64,000 nucleotides of DNA from Nepenthes gracilis (GCA_033239525.1 BSYO01000024.1:2046001-2110000); one strand, 5' to 3'; positions 46,708 through 59,690 are shown, counted from the stretch's first letter. The notes: generated from the letters alone by a model not told the origin. Made by a program: numbers and translations.

Positions 46708-47834
46708 TGTCACGACCCGGGACCACAACGTACGCAGGTCAAAAAAATAAAATCAATAATAGGATTTCCATCAACAACAATAACCCATCTCGGATGTGAC
46801 TATCAAACATATGCAGGACCCAATATAAATAAAACCCGCACAAGATCTCATCGGATATGAATCCCGGACAAATAATATAGACCATAATCGCAAGGAGGTA
46901 TCCAATCTACAACAACTCATCCACATAATGCAATAATTCCAATATTTTGCGTACAATGATCAAGGCACCATCCGGCCATACATAATAACCATAACGTATC
47001 CTCGAGATAAATATACCAAATGTAATATCTCCACTCGCCAAAAGGAATATCCGAGCCCGATCACGCCCGGAGCTCCCGCAAGCGTATCCATGCCACTAGT
47101 CCGAAGGGATAAAACATGAAAACGTGAGCCTAGAGCTAGCAAGTATCAAGAATCGTACAAAACTCTAAATCGAGAAGGGGATATCGCAAAGCAATCACGT
47201 AAAACAAAACATCATGTCCGTCGAAAATCCGTGAGATGTCTCGTACTAAATCGTCGCCCGCATTAACTCGTCCCTCCGGGACAAAATCATATAAATCACG
47301 ATCCGGTAAAACCTCATAGACGATATCATATCATATGATCCGAGGTCACATACGCCTCAATTCACCACATCCACGTCGAGACACATACCGTTGTCGGATC
47401 TAAAACTCATAATGCGTAAATCAAGAGAAAACCGAAACTAAAACATAAATCAAAACACGTTAGGGGTTTTATCACATTGCGTACGAGACATTCCCATCGC
47501 CCATCGTGGGCCAAACCACGTATCTCAAATCGCGGTACACCCAAATACGTGCGTAAATACAAAGCATGCGAAATCGGAGAACCAAAGATCAATGATACCA
47601 ACTTGAGGAAGGGTTACCCTCGTCCGGTAACCACGGCTATATACTCTTAGGCCGAAGAGCTCAAGGCCATCCATGTACTCTGTCTCCCATAGATAAGGAA
47701 CTTGCTCACTATATTTTACCACCCGCGGCTTTGGGTGCAACCTCAAGTTTTTATTATATATTAGGACGTCAGAATACATTAGTTTTCCGTCAATTCCTTA
47801 CGATGGTTCTCAATTAAATACACGGTGGGCGATA

Positions 47835-47995
47835 CCTCATCTTCCTTATGGCGGAAGTAGCCAATCCTCATCTTCCTTATGGCGGAAGTAGCCAATCCTC
47901 ATCTTCCTTACGGCGGAAGTAGCCACCTCATCTTCCTTAAAGTAGCCAATACCTCATGTGAGTAGCTAATGCCTCATCTTCCTTACGACGGAAAA
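47835..47995. repeat. 31-bp minisatellite in the left LTR
   Basis: Units of cctcatcttccttatggcgg plus aagtagccaat. The last copies are truncated (cttaaagtagcc) and mutated, and the array is shorter than its partner in the right LTR. Confidence 0.9.
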
Positions 47996-48939
47996 AGTGA
48001 TCAAGCATGCATTGTTAGTGCAAGGCACGGTTCCATGGTTCCACAATATACGGATACCAAACATACATATATATCGTCCGGGTGTCCAAAACCCTCCAAA
48101 TCATAAATACAAGTACAAAACCACCGCACAACCGATAAGACATACATGCATGTACACAATTGATAAATTGAGGGTATTTAAAAATACATGCACGTTAGTA
48201 AAATCTCACAGTGAGTCGAAATGCATCGGAAATTAAATCGGACCAAGAATAGGGCTAGAGGATACTTGCCTTAACATCATACTGCAGACCGAAGAAAGGA
48301 TGTCCCAAGCACTTCGACATTTCTCTCTCCGCCACCGCGTCCTCTTCTCTCTCTCCTCCGTGCGCATAAAGTCATGCCCGCCGCCATTGCCCGGCCGCTC
48401 GGCCACCGCATCTCCTCATCGCGGCCTCCTCGCCTCACCCAGCCACCGTCGACACCGAAACCCGCGCCTCCTCTCTCCTCGCGCAAGTCGATCTCCTTGC
48501 ACAACCCACACCGCATGCCACCGCGTGCCGAGCCACATGACCACCGCACACCACCGAGACCACCGAGTGCCATCCCGACGGGCTCAACTCTCCCGACACC
48601 GAATCCTCACCCAACTTTCGCCGTCAATCTCCTCGTCCAACCCACACCGCGCCCACAATCGCCTCAGCCCATGCCACCGTCAATTGACCACCGCCGCCGA
48701 ATTCTGCGTCGCCGCCGCCGATTTCCTCCCTTCTCCTTCTTCACTTCGCACGGCAAAACCCTAGCCCATCTTTTTCCCTTCTCTCTCCTCTCTCCCGATA
48801 CTTTTCTCCCCTTATTTTCTTTCTTTTTCCCATTTTCATTTTTCCTTTTCTTTCTTTTTTGTTACTTTCTTTTTCCCTTTTTCTTTTAACTTTTCATTTT
48901 CATTTTCCTTTCTCCTTTTACCTTATATATATATATATA

Positions 48940-48941
<2 letters not shown>

Positions 48942-49010
<69 letters not shown>
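48942..49010. repeat. (TTA)n microsatellite in the left LTR
   Basis: About 22 triplets flanked by (TA)n on both sides. The equivalent tract in the right LTR is at 55062-55116. Confidence 0.95.
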
Positions 49011-49016
<6 letters not shown>

Positions 49017-49205
49017 TAACTTTTCTTTATTTTAAATTTCCAACTCGGCCTCCGAACAACATTACGGGCACACTCCGGGCCCCACTCCGCACCTCCGATC
49101 ATTTCCAAAAATTTTATAATATTTTAATTTATTTTCACCACATCCGAAATACCCAAGAATCACAATTAATATTAAAATAATCCAATTGGGATCCGGAATA
49201 TCACA

Positions 49206-49220
49206 CTCTCCCCTCCTTTT
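49206..49220 (-). other. Polypurine tract of copy B
   Basis: ctctcccctcctttt on the plus strand, i.e. AAAAGGAGGGGAGAG on the minus strand directly before the 3' LTR. It primes plus-strand DNA synthesis and fixes the element's orientation. Confidence 0.85.
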
Positions 49221-50561
49221 AAAAATTTCGTCCTCGAAATTTACGCACACCAATCTTTTAACAAAATAAGAACAATTCTTCCGAACTTAACCTCGATCGA
49301 AAGATTCTTCCAAAAATCTGATCACCAGCACCTGATCTTTCTATCCCAATATCGGAATCAAAATCCCAACATAAAATAGCTTCTCAAAATCAGCAACCAT
49401 TCACACTCGATCACATGCCAACAATCAACCCATACTTCTCTCAACATACATATACAAAACACATCATTACGATCTGCCGAACTCGGAACAACGCCAATCT
49501 GCTGGCCACTTCTCCAATTCGCTGCGAAACCTCAAAAGTCCATCGAACCTCAACCTCAATTCAGCACTTGCCCTCGAAACTTGAAACTCTTCTCTTCATG
49601 ACGCTTTCGAAAACATCTAACCACTCTTCTCGATCATCCACTCAAGCTACAAATCTGATCTCATGCTTCAATTCTTGAATTAGTTCTTGTAACCGATAAC
49701 CGTGAATCGACACGATTCCGCTGCGCAACTCTGATTAATCATTTCATCAACTTATCCATCATCATCCAAGATGCCACCAAATTCCTCGCTGTCCAACGCA
49801 AGCCCAAACAAAATCTCGAAGGCTTCTTCTTGATTTCTTCCTTCAAGCACGAGACGCATGATCAACTCGTCACTCCGCTGATAGAGCATCTTCGAGGTTC
49901 CTTATAAACTTAGACCACTGTAACTCCACTACAGCTGCTGACAACCTTGACCGCTCCGCGAGCTTTCATCCGTCCACCGAGACTCAGCTTGATTGCGTCC
50001 AGCTTCATGACCGCTCGAACAAAAGGATCTTCACTTCTGATCTTCACAAAAACATCTTCCGCAGACAGGAGCTTGCTTCAGAGCCCAATCCTGGCAGGAT
50101 CTACTCACCGATAACTCTACAACTTCTCCGCTCAAAATGAAGACAGAAGACATTGCAGCACAAACTCTTTACGCAACTCTGAACTGAACAGCATACGCAT
50201 AGGCAGAGAATGGATCCATCTACCTACTCCTTCGTCGACAAAATCTCCTTCTACTCCATGAGATTTCAGACCGATCAAATCAAAGCCGCTACTTCTCCAA
50301 CATCACAGGACTCAACAAAAACCACCACCAAATCAAAGTCCTCAAACGACATTCAAATCAAATTCTCTATCTAAGGATCCAAATCGAATCTCACAACCAA
50401 AGGCTACAGACCCACATGCTTCTTTGCACTATTCGGATTGATTTATAACAAATTTCGACTAGGAGTTCAATTTCTCATACGAGCCTACCTCGAAATTCGG
50501 CACGACATCTGATCACAATCGAAACCTCAAAACTGAAATATCATACATCCTCGTTATCTCA

Positions 50562-50753
50562 TTAGCATACCGATAAACCAACTTTCCATCCAAATACATC
50601 ACTCAAAGCAAATACCTCAAGTGCTAACTCCAAGCCATAAGTGGAGTAATTTTGATTAAAACATTCAACCGCCGCAACCCATAGGCAATCACCCAAAAAC
50701 GCTACATTAGAACACAACCTCAAATCTTCCTCGAGAACATCACAACCTACCAC
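50562..50753 (-). pseudogene. RNase H remnant of copy B
   Basis: Minus-strand frame with CDVLEEDLRLCSNV and NYSTYGLELALEVFAL. These correspond to the gypsy RNase H blocks CDASxxGxGxVLMQ and NYPTHDLELAAVVFAL. Catalytic Asp of the first block is retained, while the VIAYASRQL segment is scrambled. Confidence 0.72.
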
Positions 50754-50863
50754 AGATTAACTTGATCCATCGGGGATCAACCAAATCAACTTTGCAGACA
50801 ATACGTCCTTTATTTCTAGAAAGCTCCCCTTATACTCATCATTCCAACGAACACTGATAGCTA

Positions 50864-51185
50864 TTAAGCCCAATGTCCAACGGACACTACGATTCTCAAG
50901 GAATCCTCAACAAATCGGTTAACAAATTTAAGCAGACTCAAGAAATCACGCACCTTCGTAACAAACGATGGCATTTCCCAACCGGTCACCGCTTCAAACT
51001 TCTGTAAATATACAAACATGCCATCGAAGAAACAACACGCCCAAGTAACACTACTTACAACCAACTCGCATCTCCTCAATTGGGCAAACCACAAACTACC
51101 CTTTACAACTATGACAGTCCTCAAACAGACCTCATACCCCACATAAATTCCTCGAACAATTCAAAACATCATTAATGAATCTATC
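50864..51185 (-). pseudogene. Reverse transcriptase remnant of copy B
   Basis: Minus strand, from 5': LDRFIND-type active-site block (codons FIND at 51179-51168, VL following), a stop, then LRRCELVVSSVT, KFEAVTGWEMPSFVTKVRDF and LSLLKFVNRF. These match the gypsy RT fingers-to-thumb sequence (KCEFW...VTFLGH..., KVEAVxxWxxPxSVTEVRSFLG, YYRRF). The active site reads FIND, not FxDD. Confidence 0.82.
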
Positions 51186-51873
51186 ACAAATAGACTTAAA
51201 TACGATCGAAAGATCCAATTTAAAAGATCCATAAAAGATGTCAACACAATCACTAACCCAAAAACATCACCGAAGCTCACAACAGCCGCACCTTCACCTT
51301 GAAAGCAACCTCAGGTATATTCTCCCGATATCCTTAATTGACAATACTTCAAGTACAGATCGATTTAGAAAACATCGAGTACCAACCATTGATCAAACAA
51401 ATCACCTACCACTTTCTAACATTCGCTTATCAAATAATTCATTTCCCAAACGAATTAAATTTCAATAATTCATAGATAACCTCATAGATTCATCACGCTT
51501 ATCCCAAAAGCATTTAACAACCCACGGCAAAGAACTCGACCAATGCCTCCACAATTCTATGCGGGATCCTCAAAATTGATGTCACTCCAGACACAACCTT
51601 AGCAACAACCTCAACTACCAACTAAAAGACAATTCAGGCAAATCTTCTCATCTAAGAAACAGCCTCGAATTACCATACAACCAGAAAACTTTTAATGACC
51701 ACATAACGACTCCCAGATGTGGGCACATATGCCAAATAAACTCGGCACACATTTTTATCATTTAACTTACAGGCACAAAGATATCAATTTCATCACCTCT
51801 TGATAAGCTCTTTCTCATATTTAACATTCATAGCCCAAATTGTAAATCAGAATATTCTTACCGAAATCGTTTA

Positions 51874-51955
51874 CACTAATGTGATGACTTGCCAACCAAA
51901 TCATGCCCAATATCACATTAAAGTCCGGTTCATCAAATAAAATTAGATCAACCAA
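51874..51955 (-). pseudogene. Aspartic protease C-terminal remnant of copy B
   Basis: Encodes DLILFDEPDFNVILGMIWLA, parallel to the DLIVLDMPDFDVILGMDWL signature at the end of gypsy retropepsin domains. The Asp of GMDW is Ile here. Upstream of it no full protease or gag could be reconstructed by eye. Confidence 0.75.
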
Positions 51956-52643
51956 TCGTTGATATTTACAAACCCAAACCGAACATCGGAGTCTACAACT
52001 TAACAGATCAAAGGTTTACCAATCAGGGATAAACTTTATCAAAGCTCGCTTTAAAAATTGGGAAAACATACAACATTTACATACAATATCAAAGGCCACA
52101 GACTCAATTCCGTGCCTTCACCAACTAAATTAATCTTCCTTACTATCGCGAATGCCAAACAGAGAATCACTCTCAAAATTGCTTCCACAAAAACATCTCA
52201 AAAAGTGGAATACGGCACTGAGAAGCCTACCACTGGCTTACCTCACTCTCTAACTTATGAGCAATGGACAAAATTTCATTTGAACTATTAAAAACCTCGA
52301 ACACCTCCTCCACTTTCTGAAATTCAATTTAAGCCTTAATTGAGATTAAGCATCCCAAAATTTTTCAAATCGGCTCACACTTAATCATTCGAAGGACTCT
52401 CCACCTTACCTACAACAAACCATCCTTCACAAAGCAACCAAACTCCCATCTGGCTGCTGAATCAAATTACCAATTACGTCGCTCTTGCGGCTCAACACAG
52501 CCAATTAATCGACTTTCTGAGTCGAATTCAAACATTTACAACCCAAACTTTCATTCTTAACTAAAGGCTACACTTATCACGCTAGATATTCCATCAATTT
52601 CTCATCCAAGATGACCCAAAATTACCTCTCCATGCGATCTTTT

Positions 52644-52655
52644 CTCACGATACCA
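52644..52655 (-). other. Primer binding site, initiator-Met-like
   Basis: The minus strand reads TGGTATCGTGAG six bases inside the 5' LTR. The first seven bases equal the tRNA-iMet site TGGTATCAGAGC used by many plant Ty3/gypsy elements, and the rest differs. Confidence 0.6.
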
Positions 52656-53825
52656 AGGATTTGTCACGACCGGGACCACAACGTCTGCAGTCAAAAAAAT
52701 AAAATCAATAATAGGATTTCCATCAACAACAATAACCCATCCCGGATGTGACTATCAAACATATGCAGGACCCAATATAAATAAAACCCGCACAAGATCT
52801 CATCGGATATGAATCCGGACAAATAATACATGACCTGCTGACCATAATCGCAAGGGAGGTATCCAATCTACAACAACTCATCTACATAATGCAATAATTC
52901 CAATATTTTGCGTACAATGATCAAGGCACCATCCGGCCATACATAATAACCATAACGTATCCTCGAGATCAGAAATATACCAAATGTAATATCTCCACTC
53001 GCCAAAAGGAATATCCGAGCCCGATCACGTCCGAGCTCCTGCAAGCGTATCCATGCCACTAGTCCGAAGGAATAAAACATGAAAACGTGAGCCAGAGCTA
53101 CCAAGTATCAAGAATAAGTACACATAAATCGGGAACAAGGATATCGCAAAGCAATCACGTAAAACAAAACATCATGTCCGTGAAATCCTCGAAAATCCGT
53201 GAGATGTCTCGTACTAAATAAATCGTCGTCGCATTGCTTTCGTCCCTCACGGGACAAAATCATATAAATCACGATCCGGTAAAACCTCATAGACGATATC
53301 ATATCATATGATCCGAGGTCACATACGCCGCAACCGTCACCACATCCACGGAGACACATACCGTCGTCAGGATCTAAAACTCATAATCGTAAATCAAGAG
53401 AAAAACCGCCGAAACTAAAACATAAATCAAAACACGTTCCGGGTTTTATCACATCAGTACGTACAAGACATTCTCATCGCCCATCCGTGGGCCAAACCAC
53501 GTATCTCAAATCGCAGTACACCCAAATACGTGCAGAAATACAAAGCATGCACGAAATCGGAGAACCAAAGATCAATGATACCAACTTGAGGAAGGGTTAC
53601 CCTCGTCCGGTAACCACGGCTATATATCGGCTACGAATTAGGCCAGTAGCTCAAGGCCATCCATGTACTCTGTCTCCCATAGATAAGGAACTTGCTCACT
53701 ATATTTTACCACCCGCAGCTTTGGGTGCAACCTCAAGTTTTTATTATATATTAGGACGTCCGAATACATTAGTTTTCCGTCAATTCCTTACGATGGTTCT
53801 CAATTAAATACACAGTGGGGCGATA

Positions 53826-54013
53826 CCTCATCTTCCTTATGGCGGAAGTAGCCAATCCTCATCTTCCTTATGGCGGAAGTAGCCAATCCTCATCTTCCTT
53901 ACGGCGGAAGTAGCCAATACCTCATCTTCCTTACGGCGGAAGTAGCCAATACCTCATCTTCCTTACGGCGGAAGTAGCCAATGCCTCATCTTCCTTACGG
54001 CGGAAGTAGCCAG
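53826..54013. repeat. 31-32-bp minisatellite in the right LTR
   Basis: Six copies starting at 53826, 53857, 53888, 53920, 53952 and 53984, of the form cctcatcttccttacggcgg plus aagtagccaat(a/g). Confidence 0.93.
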
Positions 54014-55060
54014 TGCCTCGGATCACGTAGTGATCCCACCCCCGGCAGCATGCATTGTTAGTGCAAGGCCTGGTTCATGGTTCCACAATATACGGATACC
54101 AAACATACATATATATCGTCCGGGTGTCCGAAACCCCTCCAAATCATAAATACAAGTACAAAACCACCGCACAACCGATAAAACATACATGCATGTACAC
54201 AATTGATAAATTGAGGGTATTTAAAAATACATGCACGTTAGTAAAATCTCCCACAGTAGTCAAAATGCATCGGAAATTAAATCAGACCAAGAATAGGGCT
54301 AGAGGATACTTGCCTTAACATCATACTTTGCAGATATGAAGAAAGGATGTCCCGAAGCACTCGAATCTGACATTTCTCTCTCCTGCCACCGCGTCCTCTT
54401 CCTCTCTCCTCCGTGCGCACCTCTATGCCCGCCCACGCCTGCCGGCCGCTCGGCCACCGCATCTCCTCACGTGGCCGTCGCCGGCCTCCTCCGCCTCACT
54501 CAGCCACCGTCGACGCCGAAACCTGCCGCCTCCTCTCTCCCGCGTGACTTCTCTCCTCGCGCAACCGTCGTCGATCTCCTTGCACAACCCACACCGCACG
54601 CCACCGCGTCAGCCCGATCCACACGACCACCGCACACCACCGAGACCACCGATGTCGCTGCCGCCATCCCGAACGGCCACCGTCAACTCTCCCCGACACC
54701 GAATCCTCACCCAACTTCTCGCCGTCAATCTCTCGTCCAACCCACACCGCGCCCACAATCGCCTCGGCCCATGCCACCGTCACTGCGCCGCGCCACCATT
54801 GACCACCGTCGCGCATTCTGCGTCGCCGCCGCCGATTTCCTCCCTTCTCCTTCTTCACTTCGCACGGCAAAACCCTAGCCCATCTTTTTCCCTTCTCTCT
54901 CCTCTCTCCCCGATACTTTTCTCCCCTTATTTTCTTTCTTTTTCCCATTTTCATTTTTCCTTTTCTTTCTTTTTTTCTTACTTTCTTTTTCCCTTTTTCT
55001 TTTAACTTTTCATTTTCCTTTTTCCTTTCTCCTTTTACCTTATATATATATATATATATA

Positions 55061-55061
<1 letters not shown>

Positions 55062-55132
<71 letters not shown>

Positions 55133-55140
55133 TATATATA
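55062..55140. repeat. (TTA)n and (TA)n microsatellite in the right LTR
   Basis: TTA triplets flanked on both sides by TA runs, the counterpart of 48942-49010, with a longer right-hand TA run. Confidence 0.95.
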
Positions 55141-55327
55141 ACTTTTCTTTATTTTAAATTTCCAACTCGGCCTCCGAACAACATTACGGGCACACTCCGG
55201 GCCCCACTCCGCACCTCCGATCATTTCCGAAAATTTTATAATATTTTAATTTATTTTCACCACATTCGAAATACCCAAGAATCACAATTAATATTAAAAT
55301 AATCCAATTGGGATCCGGAATATCACA

Positions 55328-55332
55328 AACAT
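55328..55332. repeat. Target-site duplication AACAT (right)
   Basis: Matches 46703-46707 exactly. Confidence 0.95.
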
Positions 55333-55943
55333 AATACCTTAATTAATATATAGTCATGTCAATTTTTTAAAGGTACACTAATCAGCAGAAAAGTTATAAA
55401 TATGCAAATTTTTTTCAATTAGAAGAATGCGAATCAAGAATAGAAAAAAATAGATATAGAGCTCTAACTCTTGAAACACTTATGTCTTTTAATAATTATA
55501 GAACCAAGTCATGTAATCCTCAAACTCTCTCTTATACTCGCATCCTCAATTCTTAATTATCTTCTAATTTTATAAAAAAGATATTTAATTCGAATGTCGG
55601 AAGATAATTGGGGGATTGAATTTCAATTCTTTAAACTCTTATTAACTATTGTGCTATGTAAAATTCAAATTAAAAGGCTTAAAGGGTCGACCTGATTCTA
55701 TTCAAACATCTATTTAGATTCCAAACACGAGTCAAATATTTATGTATTATTCATATAAAATGTTATGTGAAGGTAAATCAATTATCAAATTTTCAAGCAC
55801 AATTACAAAATAATACGTGACACTATTTTCAAAAAAAAAAATAAGTAAAAATAATTTAGAATATTATAATTGATTAATTATCACAGGTTTAACTTTTATA
55901 TTTATGTGTCTTGTAATCTCTATGCATAAAGTCATATACTTAT
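55333..55943. other. AT-rich DNA, pre-insertion flank of copy B
   Basis: Continuous with the DNA left of 46703 before copy B inserted. No gene seen. Confidence 0.5.
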
Positions 55944-56580
55944 TGATACGCCCCTAGTTTTTGAGTTATCGTACGGATTAGGGGGTTTTCTAATTTTCTG
56001 TTGCGGATTGAATTGGAGTGGGTCTGATCCCCCTTACTGCTAATATAGAACCTGTACACCATAAATTATAAATAAGAGGTTAGAGGATTGGTAGGATTCA
56101 ATTTTTAATTTATCATTCGACACTCAAATTAGAAATCTTTTTAAGGAAATAGAAAGTTATGATGAGGATGGTAAATAATGTAGAATTGCACGTGAGTGTA
56201 GGGAGATTGCGTTCCTTTGTGGTTGCATGTAGTCGGTAGTTCACTCGGATTGTACTCAACAGAGAGTGGCTAATTATCAAGGAAAGAACTGCATTAGAGA
56301 GGAGTGCTTGGTTCTTTTATTCGCTCTGTGAGCCTTGCTTGTAGGCAATTTATCTAGTGAGAGTTGCCCTCTCCTCCTGTGGACGGTGAGGGAATTTATA
56401 ATGTATTGCTGAAAGGGTCTTGGCATCGAGACTGATGACAAGTGTTTCCAGGAAATTTGCCAAAATTGGGCATTGACGGGAGCCAACGTGTCAGTTCCCG
56501 TCTTGAGACGCTGATACGATCGTGGTTGGTGTTGGCCGACAAGGGTTAGCTTGGATCCCCGAACGCGATTCGGACCGTCA
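55944..56580 (-). mobile_element. Probable LTR fragment, related to 41716-42249
   Basis: Plus strand opens tgatacgcccctag and ends ggaccgtca, giving TG...CA on the minus strand. Shares the gaacctgtacacc and ttcgacactcaaattag segments with the palindrome-arm insertion. Flanks show no target duplication, so ends may be off or the copy rearranged. Confidence 0.42.
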
Positions 56581-57109
56581 TGGTAAAAATCCCGAATTAT
56601 CCAAAATTATTAATTATACGTCATTAATGAACCCAACATCATTAAAAACATAATCATTAAACCTCATAAACACACCATTAATTAAATATCCATAATAGTA
56701 ATAATAAATAACTTCAATAAATGATATCAATATCCAAAATATCATTCTTCATAAAAATCTAATAAAAGTCAAACCGTAACTGAATTAATAAAAATCTTAA
56801 CTTTCTATCCTAGAAGCCTCGATCCCCGAGATTACCTCTGCCTGGAATCTACATAGTGATCTCTTCTATCTTGATGTCAACCTGTCTACTCTGGAGCCAA
56901 TAGAATACAAGAGTGAGTCAAATGCCCAACAAGTAAATATAATCAACAACAGAAGAGTATAATTAAGCATCCCGGACAATAACACAATGAATAATATTAA
57001 TAGTAGTAGGTAATATATCAACCACTGTCCGAGACTTAATATTATGTCGTGTCCACAACCCGAATGCCACGTGAACGGCTAAGTATCAAGGAAGTAACAT
57101 GGATTCCGT

Positions 57110-57690
57110 CGAACCTGATCATCAGCTCAATACGATGTCATGACTGTATGAATGACAGCAGTCTCAATAGATCTTATTCTACCATAGTGAACCAAATGTC
57201 GCGTATTTACGCCCCCGACGACTGGGTGAGTACCACAAGGTTTTCTGGTATCCATAGTATCCCCACTATTCCTACAATCCTCCCAGAGGCTTTACCCGTA
57301 GTATGCTCATACAATCTCTAATACCTCTCGCCAATGATATCCTCGATATCATCTTCTATGATGGTCACTAAGTTATAAGCATCCCTTTCGACTAGCTATA
57401 CAAAATAACAAGGATCTGATTATTAACTCAATTTGAGGTCACCACTGTACTAGATAGTAAGGATCTCCTTGAACCTTATTCTACCGTAATGAACCAAAGG
57501 CCGTGTATTTACAACCCCAACGGTTGGGTAATACAACGAGGTCATCCATGGTATCCCCACTACCTCTACAGTCCTCTCAGAGGCTGCACCCATAGCATGC
57601 TCATACTATCTCCGATACCCCTTGCCAATGATATCCAAGATATCATTCTCTACGATGACCACTAGGTTATAAGTATCCCTCCGCAATATC
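57110..57690. repeat. Tandem duplication, about 302-bp unit
   Basis: Two diverged copies share cttattctaccatagtgaac, ggtatccatagtatcccca, cctcccagaggct, gcatgctcatac-like and ccaatgatatc segments in the same order. The second copy starts near 57,410. Non-coding. Confidence 0.82.
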
Positions 57691-58119
57691 AACGACCTCA
57701 ACCTTCGAAATGGAATCAGTATTGAAAAAGTATAGACTATTCTATGGTCCTACGGACTCTTATATGCCCGGTTACCGTAGAGTCTTTGTGCACTTTCCTT
57801 TACTTATCCCTAATGGAATCGGTATCAGAAAGGTGTAGACCACACTAAGGTTCCGTAACTTCCCATTCGACTCGATACCTTAATGTTTTCATACGCCACC
57901 TTCAACTTAGCCATAAAGTGACAATAAATGTACCCACACCACCAAAGTTAACGCAAAGAATAATTTATCAGAATTTATCAATGAGATACAGGAATAATTA
58001 GTTAACAAGCTATTATTATTTTTACCCATGCACACAATATAAACATATACAACCAATGCATAAATAATTTATATATATATATACATATTCTAGCTACGTA
58101 TATAAATATTTTTATATTT

Positions 58120-58650
58120 ATATCAACACAAACACACACCACATGCACACACACTGCCCCACACTCACCGTGCACAGTGCATACACTCACCACGCACAAC
58201 GCACATAGCAACACGTATACATACATAAATATTTACATGTACTTCCACATACACGTGTATATATATATATATATATATTTACATATATATGTTTATTTAT
58301 TCATTTATTTGCACACACGCACGGCAGCAATGCTGCCTCCCTCACACAAATATGCACACAGTGCACACCGCCTTCACTGCCATCACCAATTGCCAACACT
58401 TCACGCACCTCCATCACGCACTGCAGACACAGCCCGCACACACACACACGGCAACACAACCACACACACCATACACACACGATTACACATCCAGCCGTTC
58501 ACCCACACACACACGACACACTCCCATGGCATTAGCAGCGGCTACACTGCCTCACGCTCACAGCTGCACCACATGCACCCCCACACACGCATGGTAGCAG
58601 AACTGCCTCCCTCACACACAATTCACACACATATGCGCACACGCACACGT
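58120..58650. repeat. CA-rich cryptic microsatellite block
   Basis: Dispersed cacaca runs with TA runs at 58255-58280. Two copies of a phrase built on cacacgcac, then gctgcctccctcacacaca, at about 58312 and 58585 show internal duplication. The His/Thr-rich reading frame 58177-58731 is a by-product. Confidence 0.8.
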
Positions 58651-59627
58651 ACACATACAGTGCTGATAGCCCAATATCAGCACCTGTTTTCACCTAAATT
58701 TCTCACTTTATCACAAAATTGGGGCCAGTAGGAACAAAATTACTACTCAAAGGAATATAATCAACATCTAAGAATGAGGAGGAAATAATTTACTTGCAAA
58801 ACGATTGGGCCAAGTTCCCCTTCCACCCCGAGTCATTTAACCTGGTTAGGTATGAAAAACAGAGCATCGTGCTCTATTTTCCCATGGTTATGTCGACTCC
58901 CATAAATTAGTGTATACCACACGCAAGATTTATACTACATAACTCCATTGCACAAATGACAGAACTCTAATTCATCATAAATTCCAGATTGCCGGTCAAT
59001 TCCTTACCGAGCCGAAGCTTTGGATTTGGTTTCCCCAAAATTGTAACCCTTGACTTTCAACAGTTTTCCACCAAATCAGGGCATAAAATCAGAGTATTTG
59101 CATCAACAAGAATAAAAGGAGAATTAATTTTGTGATGGAGAAACTTCACTTGCAAAATGGAGGATTACTTGCCTTGATTTGGAGATCGGCGGCGACAGCT
59201 TCGGCTTCGTGCTCCACTTACGACGGTGGTGGTATGAATCGACGATGGTGGCAACACCAACCTACGGCGGCGACTTTGACTGCATACACGTCGGCGTCGT
59301 CCCAACACACGACGACAATTGGCAGTGGCAACGAAGAGGAACAAGGATAACGACATTAGCTCACAGCTAGGGTAACGATGGCTGCACTTTTCCTTCCCCC
59401 ACCATCTCCTTAAATAATGAAAGGTTCGATTTAGGGTTTCCATTTGGGATGCCGATTTTCTTCCTCCTTGTCCGAAATTTGTCGCCGCGCTGTCCTCTCT
59501 CTCTCTCTCCTTTCCTTCTTGTCCCCTTCCTTTCTCGCTTCTTTCTTTCTTTTCTTTCTTGTTTCTTTCTTTTTTTCTTTTCCTTCTCTTCCTTTTTCTT
59601 TTCTTTCTCCCGTTATTTGTTTCTCTC

Positions 59628-59671
<44 letters not shown>

Positions 59672-59690
59672 GTTGTTGTTGTTGTTATTA
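59628..59690. repeat. (TTA)n/(TTG)n microsatellite
   Basis: tta triplets turning into ttg and back to tta, preceded by a long CT-rich tract (59490-59620). Confidence 0.93.

Larger units (their letters stand above)
46708..49205 (-). repeat. Left LTR (3' LTR) of copy B, 2498 bp
   Basis: Runs tgtcacgacccggg to ggaatatcaca on the plus strand. Contains about five units of a 31-bp repeat, a catgcatgt motif near 48150, a GC-rich Pro/Arg block 48300-48740, a CT-rich tract and a TTA microsatellite. Confidence 0.93.
46708..55327 (-). mobile_element. Complete Ty3/gypsy element, copy B, protein-defective
   Basis: 8.6-kb element with LTRs 46708-49205 and 52662-55327, a perfect AACAT target duplication and TG...CA ends. 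Minus orientation is shown by the polypurine tract beside the left LTR, the primer site beside the right LTR and pol remnants on the minus strand in the Ty3/gypsy order protease, RT, RNase H. LTRs of about 2.5 kb and the PPT/PBS type fit Del/Tekay-like chromoviruses, but no chromodomain was found. The interior is only 3.46 kb and has no intact protein. Decay in the interior far exceeds LTR divergence. Confidence 0.93.
52662..55327 (-). repeat. Right LTR (5' LTR) of copy B, 2666 bp
   Basis: Closely similar to the left LTR along its length. Differences are mainly small indels, a longer 31-bp array and a segment near 54008-54050 (ggatcacgtagtgatccc) missing from the left LTR but present in copy A (near 838-900). 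Confidence 0.93.

Noticed and set aside
58177..58731. 184-codon His/Thr-rich reading frame
   Set aside because: Made almost wholly of CA and TA repeats; low-complexity product with no domain.
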